NCBI GenBank assembly: GCA_002633005.1
Contig: NMRA01000431.1
Coordinates: 338,956-391,971, forward strand
Direction of reading: 5' to 3'
From: Phoronis australis
Taxonomy: Eukaryota > Phoronida > Phoronidae
Length of the DNA stretch: 53,016 bases
Shown here in pieces: positions 44,508 through 53,016 of the stretch (within the stretch, counting starts at the first letter, position 1; every line of letters starts with the position of its first letter). The position numbers and the translations under genes were made by a program. The notes beneath the pieces are model-generated. The model had not been told where the DNA came from, made no database searches, and saw nothing but the letters and a program-made list of their open reading frames with translations.

Positions 44508-44963
44508 TTATACTCTGAAATTTTTGTCTTTATCCGGTCTGGACATTCCCAGATGAAATGAATTCTCGATATGATTTGGCAGTAGCATTTCTGTGTATGT
44601 GGGATAACCTATATGTATACAACATCCATGTTTTCGCATACATGGGATAATACACAAGACAAAATACCATAGATACAGTGTAGCAATACATAAAAACGAA
44701 CAATAACTCGTCACCGCAATTCTCGGTGGAATCCTTCTGATAATTATATAAGTGACACTGACAAGTACGTATGAAGGTTTGTCACAGAGTGTGTCGTTGG
44801 GAAGACAACAAGAAGAGCAAACATTCGGAGCACCCGACATAACATTGACAAGTCCAACAGGGAAAACACTACGGCACAACAATGTCCTGGCTTCAAGTGT
44901 GGCGTGAGTTGACAATACAGTTTGGAGGTACATGTACATGTACCTGGAGAACACAAACTTCAT
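44508..44963 (-). other. Unrecognised 151-codon open frame
   Basis: The longest open frame not explained by a mobile element. It is rich in Cys, Ile, Leu and Tyr (CSSCCLPND, RRIPPRIAVTSYCSF, WYFVLCIIPC) and a second frame is open over half of it. Codon use does not look like the CRHBP exons. It includes a perfect 20-bp palindrome AGGTACATGTACATGTACCT (44926-44945). It may be chance in AT-rich DNA, or an exon of an upstream neighbour; I cannot say. Confidence 0.15.
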
Positions 44964-46180
44964 AAACAGCGGCGTGGCACACTGTAACGAAGACTGTGGT
45001 TATTGGATTTTTGCCGATCTCTGACCTGAAAAAACAAAAAAAAAACATCAGAAACTTTTAGATATCGATTGGTAATATGGCCACACAATTATCTGATAAC
45101 AAGATAACAACATAACAAACGCTTAGGATATTGATCATTTCTCGAAATAGTCAGCACCAAATGAGTGGAAAAGAAATATTTGCACGGCACGATAGTAAAA
45201 TATATCTCTCCTTTTCACCTTTTGATTTTCGGTTGCAACAAAGTATGCTACTTCCCAGTGCGACAATTGTTCGTAAATAATGTTTGTCATTGGTTTTGGT
45301 ATCAACGACATTGGAAGCCTCTTACGAATGAAGTGATAACCATGTTCTCATATGTTCAGCGCTGAAAACTGGGCGTGATTTCTAAACTCGAGCAATGGAT
45401 GTCAAGCGGAACGCAAGCAGCGTAATCGAAGCATCGTTTCCGTGCAAACATTTTGTTTTTTCCGCCAGTGTCTTAAGTCTCGTGGGAATTCAAAAAGTGT
45501 TGCAACGTAAACTGAAAGATGCTAAGCCTCCTTCTAGTGACAGGCAAAAACTGGTTGTACTTGTCACCCGCTAACTCCCGTTCACAGCGTTCGGTGTTTT
45601 CTAGGTATGCCTGCTTCCTATGATAAAAAACATTAACCGTGCAAAGTTCTACTTTATGGAGAGAGAGCATGTGCTGATGGCAACAAGGTCATCTTTCTTC
45701 TCTTGTTTGTGCGCGCGGGCATGTGTGGAGTGCACGTGGTCGTGTGCTAACATTTTTGATTAAACAATTTCTTGTTTTAAATAACTTATTCTTATTAAAA
45801 TGGCATAGGCAAGAAATCCATTTTCGATCTTCAAACATGGGACCAATAATAATATAGGAGGCCTCACCTGAAGGCGGACAAAAAGCGATGCCTCTTATAT
45901 TAGTATAGGGGTCCCGCTCTTGGTGAATATCGGAGGCTTGAAAAGGAATTTATGCTTGTGTCATTTTAAAAGAAACGAGCCATTTAAAATAATCAGCTGT
46001 TTTTATTAGTTGACAATGGTTATCCCCTTTCAATAAATTGTAGAGGACTGAGAAATTTCGACGAAAGAATGGGCGTTTTTTATTTTATTTGTGAAAAACA
46101 ACACTCAATTGATTGCAAGACACACATTTCGTAGAAAAGGACTCTAGAAAGAAATGAAATTTGCGAGGATTCGGTTTTTT

Positions 46181-46250
46181 AAGCTGTGCCTCCTCAAATT
46201 CTCGAGGTGTTTTTTTTTCAAAGCTGCGTCTCCTCAAACTCTCAAGGTGT
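46181..46250 (+). repeat. Tandem duplication of 40 bp
   Basis: AAGCTGTGCCTCCTCAAATT and AAGCTGCGTCTCCTCAAACT, each followed by CTC(G/A)AGGTGT, at 46181 and 46221. Confidence 0.85.
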
Positions 46251-48239
46251 GTACATTCTACTGGGCAAGAACAACGTTGAAGTTGTGGGGGAAAACGTGA
46301 CTAACATGATAATTTTTAACCTTTGAAATACTGTCTGAAAAAACTTCTGATCACACTAATTAATACATTTGCCCCTAGCAAACATAGTCCTTGTCTTTAC
46401 AATAATCCAGAAAAAGTATAACTGCATCCAATACAAAGTCAAATGTCACGTGTTGCTAGTTATTCGCAAAAACAACCGGAAAGCCAGGGATAGAGTTATG
46501 AGGCTAATGCTTGGTAGGCCCATGTAGGCTGTATACTCAAAAGTTAAGAAAATAAACACGGCAAAGAAGAAGTGCTATAAAAAGCAAAAATTGATTTGTT
46601 CTTGATCAACTGAAATCTTGTATCTTGTATTGAAAACATAGACATACGTCCAGGTAATGGAACTTTTCAGTTCTATACAATGTTAGCAATTCGCATGCGA
46701 ATCTTGACAAGGGTAGAGAATTTTTTCTCAAAGATTCAGACGGTGTGAAACAATTAAAAAAAAAACAATTAAATGTCAACCCTTACCAGATAGACAACAC
46801 AGACAGAATTTCTGCGGACAGTATTCAGTTTCAAATATCTGATCAACTTTTTTTTTTAATTCCGTTGTTCAATATCAGACCGATCGTCATTTCCTATGGC
46901 GTGCATAAAAAGAAACAAAGCGTTCAACAAGGAACCATTTTAGAAAAATGTTCTGCAACAATTCAATGACGACTAATTTCGCTTTCCCACTAACGTCGCA
47001 ACTATTTTGTTGATTTTCCGTAAGTGAAAAAGCGTAGTTTCCAGACTTAAACACTCTTTAAAACTCCTTTCAAAATAGATGAATTTAAATGGGCAAGCTG
47101 CAATGGGAAAGGATATCTCCAATCCGATTGGAGCAATCGCCCAAGGTTGCGATATGCAACACAGCGATGGTGTTGTAATAGAGTGGAGTTTTGCTATTGG
47201 GAACGCGACATAAATATTTACAAGGACTGATAAAACCATGAGACTTTTGAGACATCCAGTAGATGTAACAAAATACCTTCTTGGTTAATTTGTCAAAATT
47301 CATCAAGAAAGCTTTTTTCAAAAGAGTTAGTGTCTAAATACTTGGTATGTACTATGGACAGGTGGCCTTTTATCTACAAAGAATAAATAAAAAAGAATTA
47401 AGGTCGCGAAATCAAAAAAATTGAGACAAATACTGGAATTTGACTACTTGAATTAGCGACGTTGAGTCCGCATCTCATAGGCTTCATCTTGCCCAGTAGT
47501 GTTATTATCGACATCTATCTGGACGAAATGTTCAGAGACTACTCACCTATAGACAAGAACTATAATAACATATCTAGCCAAGCTGAAGTCCATGAGAGAC
47601 GGACGCAACGTCGCTAACTCAAGTAAGCAAATTCCAGTATTTGACTCATTTTTTCTGCATTTAAAGTCAAGAATTTGGAGAGGCTTGAAAGGAATAAATG
47701 GTACGTGGGAGTGATTGTCACTTCTCATGTCTTCACTGGGCAACTGAAAATGACGATGCAGTGCTTTCAACAATCTCCAAACTTTCATTACTTTTCGGAA
47801 ACTACTTGCTACAAAACGAACGTTCAGCACGCGACCGTCTCTTAGAAACTAACATTTTAGAGCAGTAGCATCCCCAAGAAGTGGTTTGGCAACTACCTTT
47901 TTAAAAGATACCTTTTTAAGAGATTTCGCGTTCCAAGCATCTTTAATTTGAATGTGAGGGTTTATATCAAAAGTTGTAAACCGCGTTGGTCTTTTGATTG
48001 GTCGAGCGATTCGTCGCACAATTTGCTTCTTGACCAAACGGCTGATTTTTATCAGCTAGTCGCAACCAATTTTATCCTTGATGGCAGGTTACCCTCTTGG
48101 GCAGTGTTATCCTTTATCGGGCTGCAAATGACAACCTCCAATTTTGTACAGTCTGCGTAACACACGCTTCATTGCACGTGCACACAATATCATAAGTAGC
48201 GGAAATTTGATAAAGAAATCTGTATTCATAGGTCTACTT

Positions 48240-48396
48240 TCTGTAAGGCCACTACGATTAGCCTGAATTCTCTCTTGGGATGGTTTTACACCATCAGCGG
48301 TCAAAACATGACCCACGTAACTAACTTGGGGTTGACTAATCTTAGTCTTATTTAGATTCAGTTTTAACCCTTGTTTTCTGGCTATCTCAAGACAAG
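48240..48396 (-). pseudogene. Ty3/gypsy RT continuation after a frameshift
   Basis: Directly after the main pol frame, another frame reads CLEIARKQGLKLNLNKTKI, then VGHVLTADGVKPSQERIQA, the conserved RT thumb region. A one-base change near 48392 explains the shift. After about 48240 no retroelement similarity is seen. Confidence 0.8.
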
Positions 48397-49704
48397 TACA
48401 GCTGTGAGCCGTTCATCATGCTCTTGAGGTGTTTTGCCATGAATTAGAATATCATCCATCACAACTGCTACTCCCGAAATGTGACCAAACATACTTTGCA
48501 TAGCCCTTTGATAAATTTCTGGGGAACTCTTCAAGCCCATTGGCAACCTAAGATGCCTGCATCGCCCAAATGGGGTATTAAATGCTGTATAGTAAGAACT
48601 TTGTTCACTCAGCCTGATTTGGTAATAACTCATGTTTGCATCAAGTACACTGAAAATTTTACTCCCATGTAACCTGGTTACAATATCATCAATTGAACTC
48701 TTCGGGTGGTGTTCACGCAAAATAGCCTTATTTAAGCTCGAGGGATCAATGCACAACCTGACTCGATTATTGCGTTTCCGAACACATACTAACGGAGATA
48801 CCCATGGTGTTGGCTCTGTGACTTTCGCAATAATGCCACACCTTTCTAAGTGATCTAATTCCAGTTTTACCTGCTCTCTGATAGCAGCGGGAACTGGTCT
48901 GGGAGGGTGAACTACTGGCGGTATAGACGAATCTACCTGGATATCGTATTCCCCTGGAATACACCCTATTGTTTCTTCAAATACATCACTTACAAAACTG
49001 TCATGACTTGCATTTTGTTTCTGAGAGTCGACTTCAAATACACTCTGGACCACATTTAATTTAACACTGTCATCACGACCTAATAAATCTACTTGTTTCC
49101 TGTTGTCCAATACAAGAAACTCTAGCATATGTCTTTCATTCTTATAAACAGCTGGCAGTACAATTTTTCCATACGCTTTATGTGGTTTCCCATGAATACC
49201 ATTGATCATAACGTTGCTGTGTTTTAACAGGTGTTCCCTACCTAACTTTCTGAGTGTAACTAGTGACAATACATTGCAATCTGCAAACGTATCAATTGCT
49301 AAGGATAATTTTAACTTTCCAACTTGTACTGTGACATTCCAATCATCAGAATTGGTACATGCATAATTTGAATTGATACCAAATACATCTTTAATATTGC
49401 ATTGTTCCATCATATATGCCATTTCGTCCTCCTCTGTTCTGTGTACATTTGTGTGTCCTGGGTGATTCCGACCACGTTTGCCCCTGTAACGCCCTCTAGA
49501 TTGTCCTCTTCGCTGTTGTTGATGGTGGTTTTGCAGTCGTAGCGATCTCTGCGAGGATGTCTGTTGTGCTTTGCAAATTTTCGAATTCGCAAAATGGCCA
49601 AAACTGCCACAAGCGTGACATGTTTTGCCTCTGGCAGGACAGTTATCATCGTAATGCGTTCTCGTGCATTTTTTACAAAACATCATGTGCCTTGTGTGAC
49701 ACAC
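48382..49704 (-). pseudogene. Ty3/gypsy nucleocapsid-protease-reverse transcriptase
   Basis: 440 codons open. Residues 9-21 form a CX2CX3HX4C knuckle and residues 29-44 a CX2CX4HX6C knuckle with a longer last spacing than usual. An Arg/Gln-rich linker follows. Protease site is AIDTFADCNV: the catalytic DTGA has become DTFA. RT from about residue 270: HPPRPVP, GIIAKVTEPTPWVSP, NNRVRLCIDPSSLNKAI, FSVLDANMSYYQIRL, FNTPFGR..LRLPMGL and VMDDILIHG with both catalytic Asp residues. The frame breaks at its C-terminus: similarity shifts frame near 48392 and continues to about 48240 (VSYVGHVLTADG). Inactive. Confidence 0.9.
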
Positions 49705-49919
49705 ATTGTCCTCTGCTGTTGTGACAGTTCACTTGCACGGCAGATTTTAATGACATTTTCCAACGTATAATCATTTACTTCTAAGTCTAGAAGTTTCAAC
49801 TTGATATGACTGTCGCGGACACCACTGACAATTCTGTCACAAATAAATGTGTCTTCTATGTCACCATAGTCACATCCTTTTGCGCGATGCTACAGATCGG
49901 CAACAAAAGCCATAAGCGA
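49683..49919 (-). pseudogene. Ty3/gypsy gag C-terminal fragment
   Basis: Minus-strand frame with one internal stop (49890-49892), then CDYGDIEDTFICDRIVSGVR, a long LEVNDYTLENVI stretch and ICRASE, the conserved retrotransposon gag helices. It overlaps the start of the pol frame by about 20 bp in another frame. Only the end of gag is present. Confidence 0.75.
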
Positions 49920-49984
49920 CCCCAATGCACCCCAATGCACATGCTCGAAAAATGGCGGCAGCCTTTTAAATTCGCTCCTGTTCA

Positions 49985-50834
49985 ATGGATGATTCTGAGT
50001 GGCAAATTGTACGTAAACGTAAACCAAACAAGGACAGCAGCGAGTTAAGGTCAACTATGAACCGTACAGGTGATAAAGATAGAAAAAAGTCTAATTCTCA
50101 ACCTACAATTAGTGAAGCTATATCAAGCATGCCGACCTCCCCAGCTCCACGTGATCATCAAGGTGAGATATCTGAACTCATATTGAAAGAAATCCGAGAT
50201 CTAAAGTCTGCACAAGATGGGCTTAGAAAAACGTTTGAATCCAAAATGGATAAAATACGCATTGAGATTACAAATTCAATTGATATCAAGCTAAAATCCT
50301 TCAAGGCGGATATTGATATGGATTTTGCACGTCTTGAAAACCGCGTCAACGCATTGGAGAAGCATTACACGCATGGTTCAGATTTAGTCATTCAGAACGA
50401 CCCTTTGAAAAACAATGACTTGTGTATTATCGCATCAGGCATTGTCAACGCAACCCGACCTTTACGCGAAGTGATTGAGGAATTGTTATGTAACATGGGC
50501 CTGTCTTCAGATGTGACCTTACTGGACTGCACCCGTCTGAATCATGCTCGACAGGGGGATACTAGACCTCCCTTGGTCAAATTTGCGGTTGAGTCACTGG
50601 CTCAAAAAATTCTAGTTGCGGAACAAGCAAAAGTAAAAGGACACGCCTATATTTCAACGAGTTTTTCTTCGTGGAAGCAAATCTCACACGGACAGGTTAA
50701 TTGAAATCAATTTCAAAACAATCATTGAAACGAACAACAAGGAATTCAAGATCCGCTCAAATGGTCGAATTGTGAAAGTGGCCACAAGTGAGGAGGCTGA
50801 CTCGGGAAACAAAACAAGTCGTGATGCAGAATAG
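49985..50834 (+). pseudogene. Third LINE: ORF1 (coiled coil plus RRM), frameshifted
   Basis: RNA-binding ORF1 protein of a LINE. Starts MDDSEWQIVRKRKP; a Lys/Ser-rich tail; a coiled coil about residues 60-130 (heptad-like LKEIRDLKSAQDGLRKTF, ARLENRVNALEK); then an RRM-like domain with NDLCIIASGI, LLDCTRL and PPLVKFAV. The first frame ends at 50704, but similarity shifts by one base near 50660-50685 and continues with HTDRLIEINFK and KIRSNGRIVKVA to a TAG at 50832-50834. L1-type ORF1p has the same order. An ATG at 49985 is the natural start. Confidence 0.8.
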
Positions 50835-51482
50835 GACAGCGTTTTGAGGATTTGCGAAGCCAATGTCGGTGGTTGGACTAGCAACAATTCATTGCTCCGT
50901 GAACAATTGCTGTCTTCATTCAACGCCCACATCATAGAAGCGGTAGAAACTCATTTGTATGCAAATAAATCTATTACTTTGCCTGGTTATTGTTGGTACG
51001 GACATAATAGGCAGCTTATAAACAAGCGGGCCTCAAGAGGTTCAGGTGGGGTGGGAATATTTGTTAAAAATGATTTGTTTAAAACATTTAAAATCGATAT
51101 TGTTGACAAGTCGTGTGATGGTATATTAGCTTTAAGACTAACTCATATACGCTCAGACTATTGTATAATTGTATTTTGTTGCTACTTACCGCCTGAGAAT
51201 TCTTCAAGGGGTTGTGATGCGGATAGTTTCTACAGCCATCTATTATGCCAGTTATATTTACATGCAGAAATAGCAGATGACGTTGTTATATGTGGAGATT
51301 TTAACTCGAGAGTGGGTAACTTGAATGATTACATTCCAGATGTTGATTGTCAAGTAAATAATCGAGTCGTAATTGATAAAGCTGTAAATAGTCATGGTAG
51401 AAGTTTGATTGATTTTTTGTTGGGGTCTAAAACTTGCATAGTGAATGGTAGGAAAGAGATAAGTAAAGATAACTTCACCTAA
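50835..51482 (+). pseudogene. Third LINE: ORF2 APE-type endonuclease, truncated
   Basis: The N-terminus of ORF2. Motifs: RICEANVGG (the WN.NG block), VETHLYANK (catalytic Glu), SRGSGGVGIFVKN, VVICGDFNSRVG (catalytic Asp/Asn), SHGRSLIDFLLG and CIVNGRKE. The frame ends NFT-stop where related elements continue, so the SDH motif and all of the RT are absent. The DNA changes at that point to the tandem array. There is no ATG near the domain start (TTG at 50844), and the frame runs without a break from the TAG that closes ORF1. Confidence 0.85.
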
Positions 51483-51489
51483 AATAGTT

Positions 51490-53016
51490 TTCTGTTAAGG
51501 ATGTAACAATGCCTTCTCGTTTTGCATGAATTTGACACATTCTGTGCTATCTGGTGGCATTTTTTAAAAAGAGTTAAGTTTTTACGTCTGCCTCTCTATC
51601 CGTCAATTGGGATCATTACGAAAATTGGCTAATGAGTTCCTGATGAGAAAACCACAGCTGACGCTGATTTTCGGACGTGTTCATCTACTTTGGCGACCCC
51701 TAGTGGCAATTTTTTTTGTATCCACGGTTACATCTCATTAGCTATTTGGAGGAAATTCATGAAATTTAGCAGATATGTTCCTATGGAGATGGCAATGAAT
51801 GACTACGAGTTTCAGACCAATCCGAACTACAGCTGTGCACCCTGGTAGCAATTGTATCTTTGGAGTTCACTGATGGGTTTTGTGAAATTTGGCAAATAGG
51901 TTTCAATTAAGGAGGCAATTATGCCTTTTTGTTTTCGGACAGACTCGACCTATTCTGCGCTACTTATTGACCATTTTAATGCACCCACATATTATATATG
52001 GTCGCATATTGCTGTCATCTCTGTCTGAGCGTCCGCCGTCCACAGCTGTATCTCCTACTAACCCCTTATAGGATCTTGATGAGATTTGGCAGACTTGTTC
52101 CTATGAAGATAACAACAAATGACGACAAATTTTGGACCTCTCCATCTACAGGTATGCCCCTTAGTGGCAATTTTTATGCGCCCACATATTTATATGTGGA
52201 CGCATTATGCCGTCATCTCCGTCCGTCCGTCCGTCCGTCGGTCCGGGCGGCGTCCGGCGTCCGGCGTCCGCTGATCTATCTCCAAAACCCTTTGACATAC
52301 ATTCATGAAATTTGGCACATATGTTCCATTCATGAATGGGACGGCATGTGCGAACTTTCGGACGGATCCGACTACCGGTGTGCCCCCTAGTGGCAATTTT
52401 AGTTTTTTTACGCTTACCTTTGTATCTTCAATAGTCCTGAACGGATTTTCATGAAATTTGGTATAGTGCCCCCTAGTGGCAATTTTAATTTTTTTGCGCT
52501 TACCTTTGTATCTTCAAAAATCCTGAACGGATTTTCATGAAATTTGGTATGTAGGCACCTATTAGTGAGATGACGCTATCCTCCCATTTTCGGATGGATT
52601 CGACATAGTTTGCGCCACCTAGTGGCCATTTTTAGTGTTTTCGAGTATGTTTTTTTGCGTCCACCCCTCTATCAACCAAACCACTCGAAGGATGATTGTG
52701 AAAATTGGCATGTATATGCTTACTATGTAGAGGACGGTTGACGATGATTTTCAGACGATTTTCACTACTGTGGCGCCTCCTAGTGGCAGTTTTGTTTTTT
52801 GCGCCTACGGCTGTATCTCCTAAACCGTTCGCAGGATCTTTACGAAATTTAATAAGTGTATTTATATTATGTTAACAACAGACGATGACGACTTTTGGAC
52901 GGATCCGCCTACCAGTGTGCCCCCTAGTGGCAATTTTATTTTTTTTTACGTTTACCTCTGTATCTTCACAAGTCCTTAACGGATTTTCATGAAATTTGGT
53001 ATGTAGGCACCTATTA
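51490..53016. repeat. Divergent tandem array with a CTAGTGGC-containing unit
   Basis: Units share (C)CCCTAGTGGCAATTTT, a T-run, TGTATCTTC/TATCTCC, GGATTTTCATGAAATTTGG and a half with GACGGATCCG. The CTAGTGGC-type core occurs at about 51701, 52161, 52388, 52474, 52620, 52781 and 52924, with weaker forms near 51553, 51847 and 51966. Spacing is mostly 140-230 bp with one 86-bp interval. A longer block, CCCACATAT..ATGTGG/TGG.CGCAT..GTCATCTC, occurs twice (51982 and 52180). The array begins where the LINE ends and continues beyond the window. Confidence 0.9.
52219..52271 (+). repeat. GTCC / GGCGTCC microsatellite
   Basis: Five GTCC repeats followed by three GGCGTCC repeats, a GC-rich island inside the AT-rich array. 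A weaker version (GTCTGAGCGTCCGCCGTCC) is at 52022-52040 in the sister block, so the microsatellite expanded within an existing unit. Confidence 0.9.

Larger units (their letters stand above)
41900..47840. other. Upstream flank of CRHBP, no gene established
   Basis: Contains TIR copy 2, the 151-codon frame and a 40-bp duplication. Otherwise AT-rich DNA with homopolymer tracts (poly-A near 45030, poly-T near 46850). No further CRHBP exon or a second host gene is recognised. Confidence 0.5.
48230..49930 (-). mobile_element. Truncated Ty3/gypsy LTR retrotransposon
   Basis: Part of an LTR retrotransposon: end of gag, nucleocapsid zinc knuckles, aspartic protease and most of the reverse transcriptase. 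RNase H, integrase and both LTRs are not found. Similarity ends near 48240 on one side and near 49920 on the other, where the head-to-head LINE starts within about 65 bp. The gene order and RT motifs fit the K02A2.6/Mag-like part of Ty3/gypsy, as far as memory allows. Confidence 0.9.

Noticed and set aside
47849-48160. Ty3/gypsy RNase H or integrase continuing past 48240
   Set aside because: No RNase H or integrase motif appears in any frame; the similarity stops at the RT thumb.

Overview
The window is animal (metazoan) genomic DNA: AT-rich, intron-rich and littered with decayed retrotransposons, TIR elements, a SINE and tandem repeats. The one intact host gene I can support is a complete seven-exon gene for corticotropin-releasing hormone-binding protein (CRHBP, CRF-BP) on the minus strand, from a start codon at 41651 to a stop at 21023. 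The gene is compact compared with vertebrate loci, and the style of the repeats suggests a marine invertebrate. I lean to a non-vertebrate deuterostome (hemichordate, echinoderm or amphioxus), but the sequence does not settle this.

CRHBP layout: exon 1 (signal peptide, 41583-41651), exon 2 (charged N-terminal segment, 37079-37235), exons 3-4 (first disulfide-bonded half, 29914-30071 and 26605-26812), exons 5-7 (second half, 23944-24122, 23336-23438, 21023-21159). Together they encode 336 residues with every junction in phase. The ten mature-region cysteines keep vertebrate order and, for four of the five loops, vertebrate spacing. A TATA box (41721-41730), a CRE-like site (41764-41771) and a CACGTG palindrome (41779-41788) lie just upstream of exon 1.

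Left flank (1-21 kb): intergenic. It holds a class-II-tRNA-like sequence (2.8 kb), a hAT-type terminus (3.3-3.5 kb), a 5'-truncated, inactivated LINE (5.28-7.19 kb), several tandem repeats (14.3, 15.6, 15.9 kb), a perfect 21-bp palindrome (16.4 kb), remnants of a C2H2 zinc-finger coding sequence (18.3-18.9 kb) and an 84-bp MITE (19.7 kb).

CRHBP introns carry most of the central repeats: a foldback MITE in intron 4, a perfect 37-bp minisatellite and a second broken LINE in intron 3, a tRNA-derived SINE and a quasi-palindromic element in intron 2, and one of two TIR elements with a THAP-like fragment in intron 1. The second THAP-type element lies about 1.9 kb upstream of the promoter, in the opposite orientation.

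Right flank (42-53 kb): mostly unrecognised DNA, then a truncated Ty3/gypsy element (minus, 48.2-49.9 kb) head-to-head with a third LINE (plus, ORF1 plus endonuclease, 49.98-51.48 kb). That LINE stops abruptly where a divergent tandem array built on a CTAGTGGC-containing unit begins, and the array runs off the window end.
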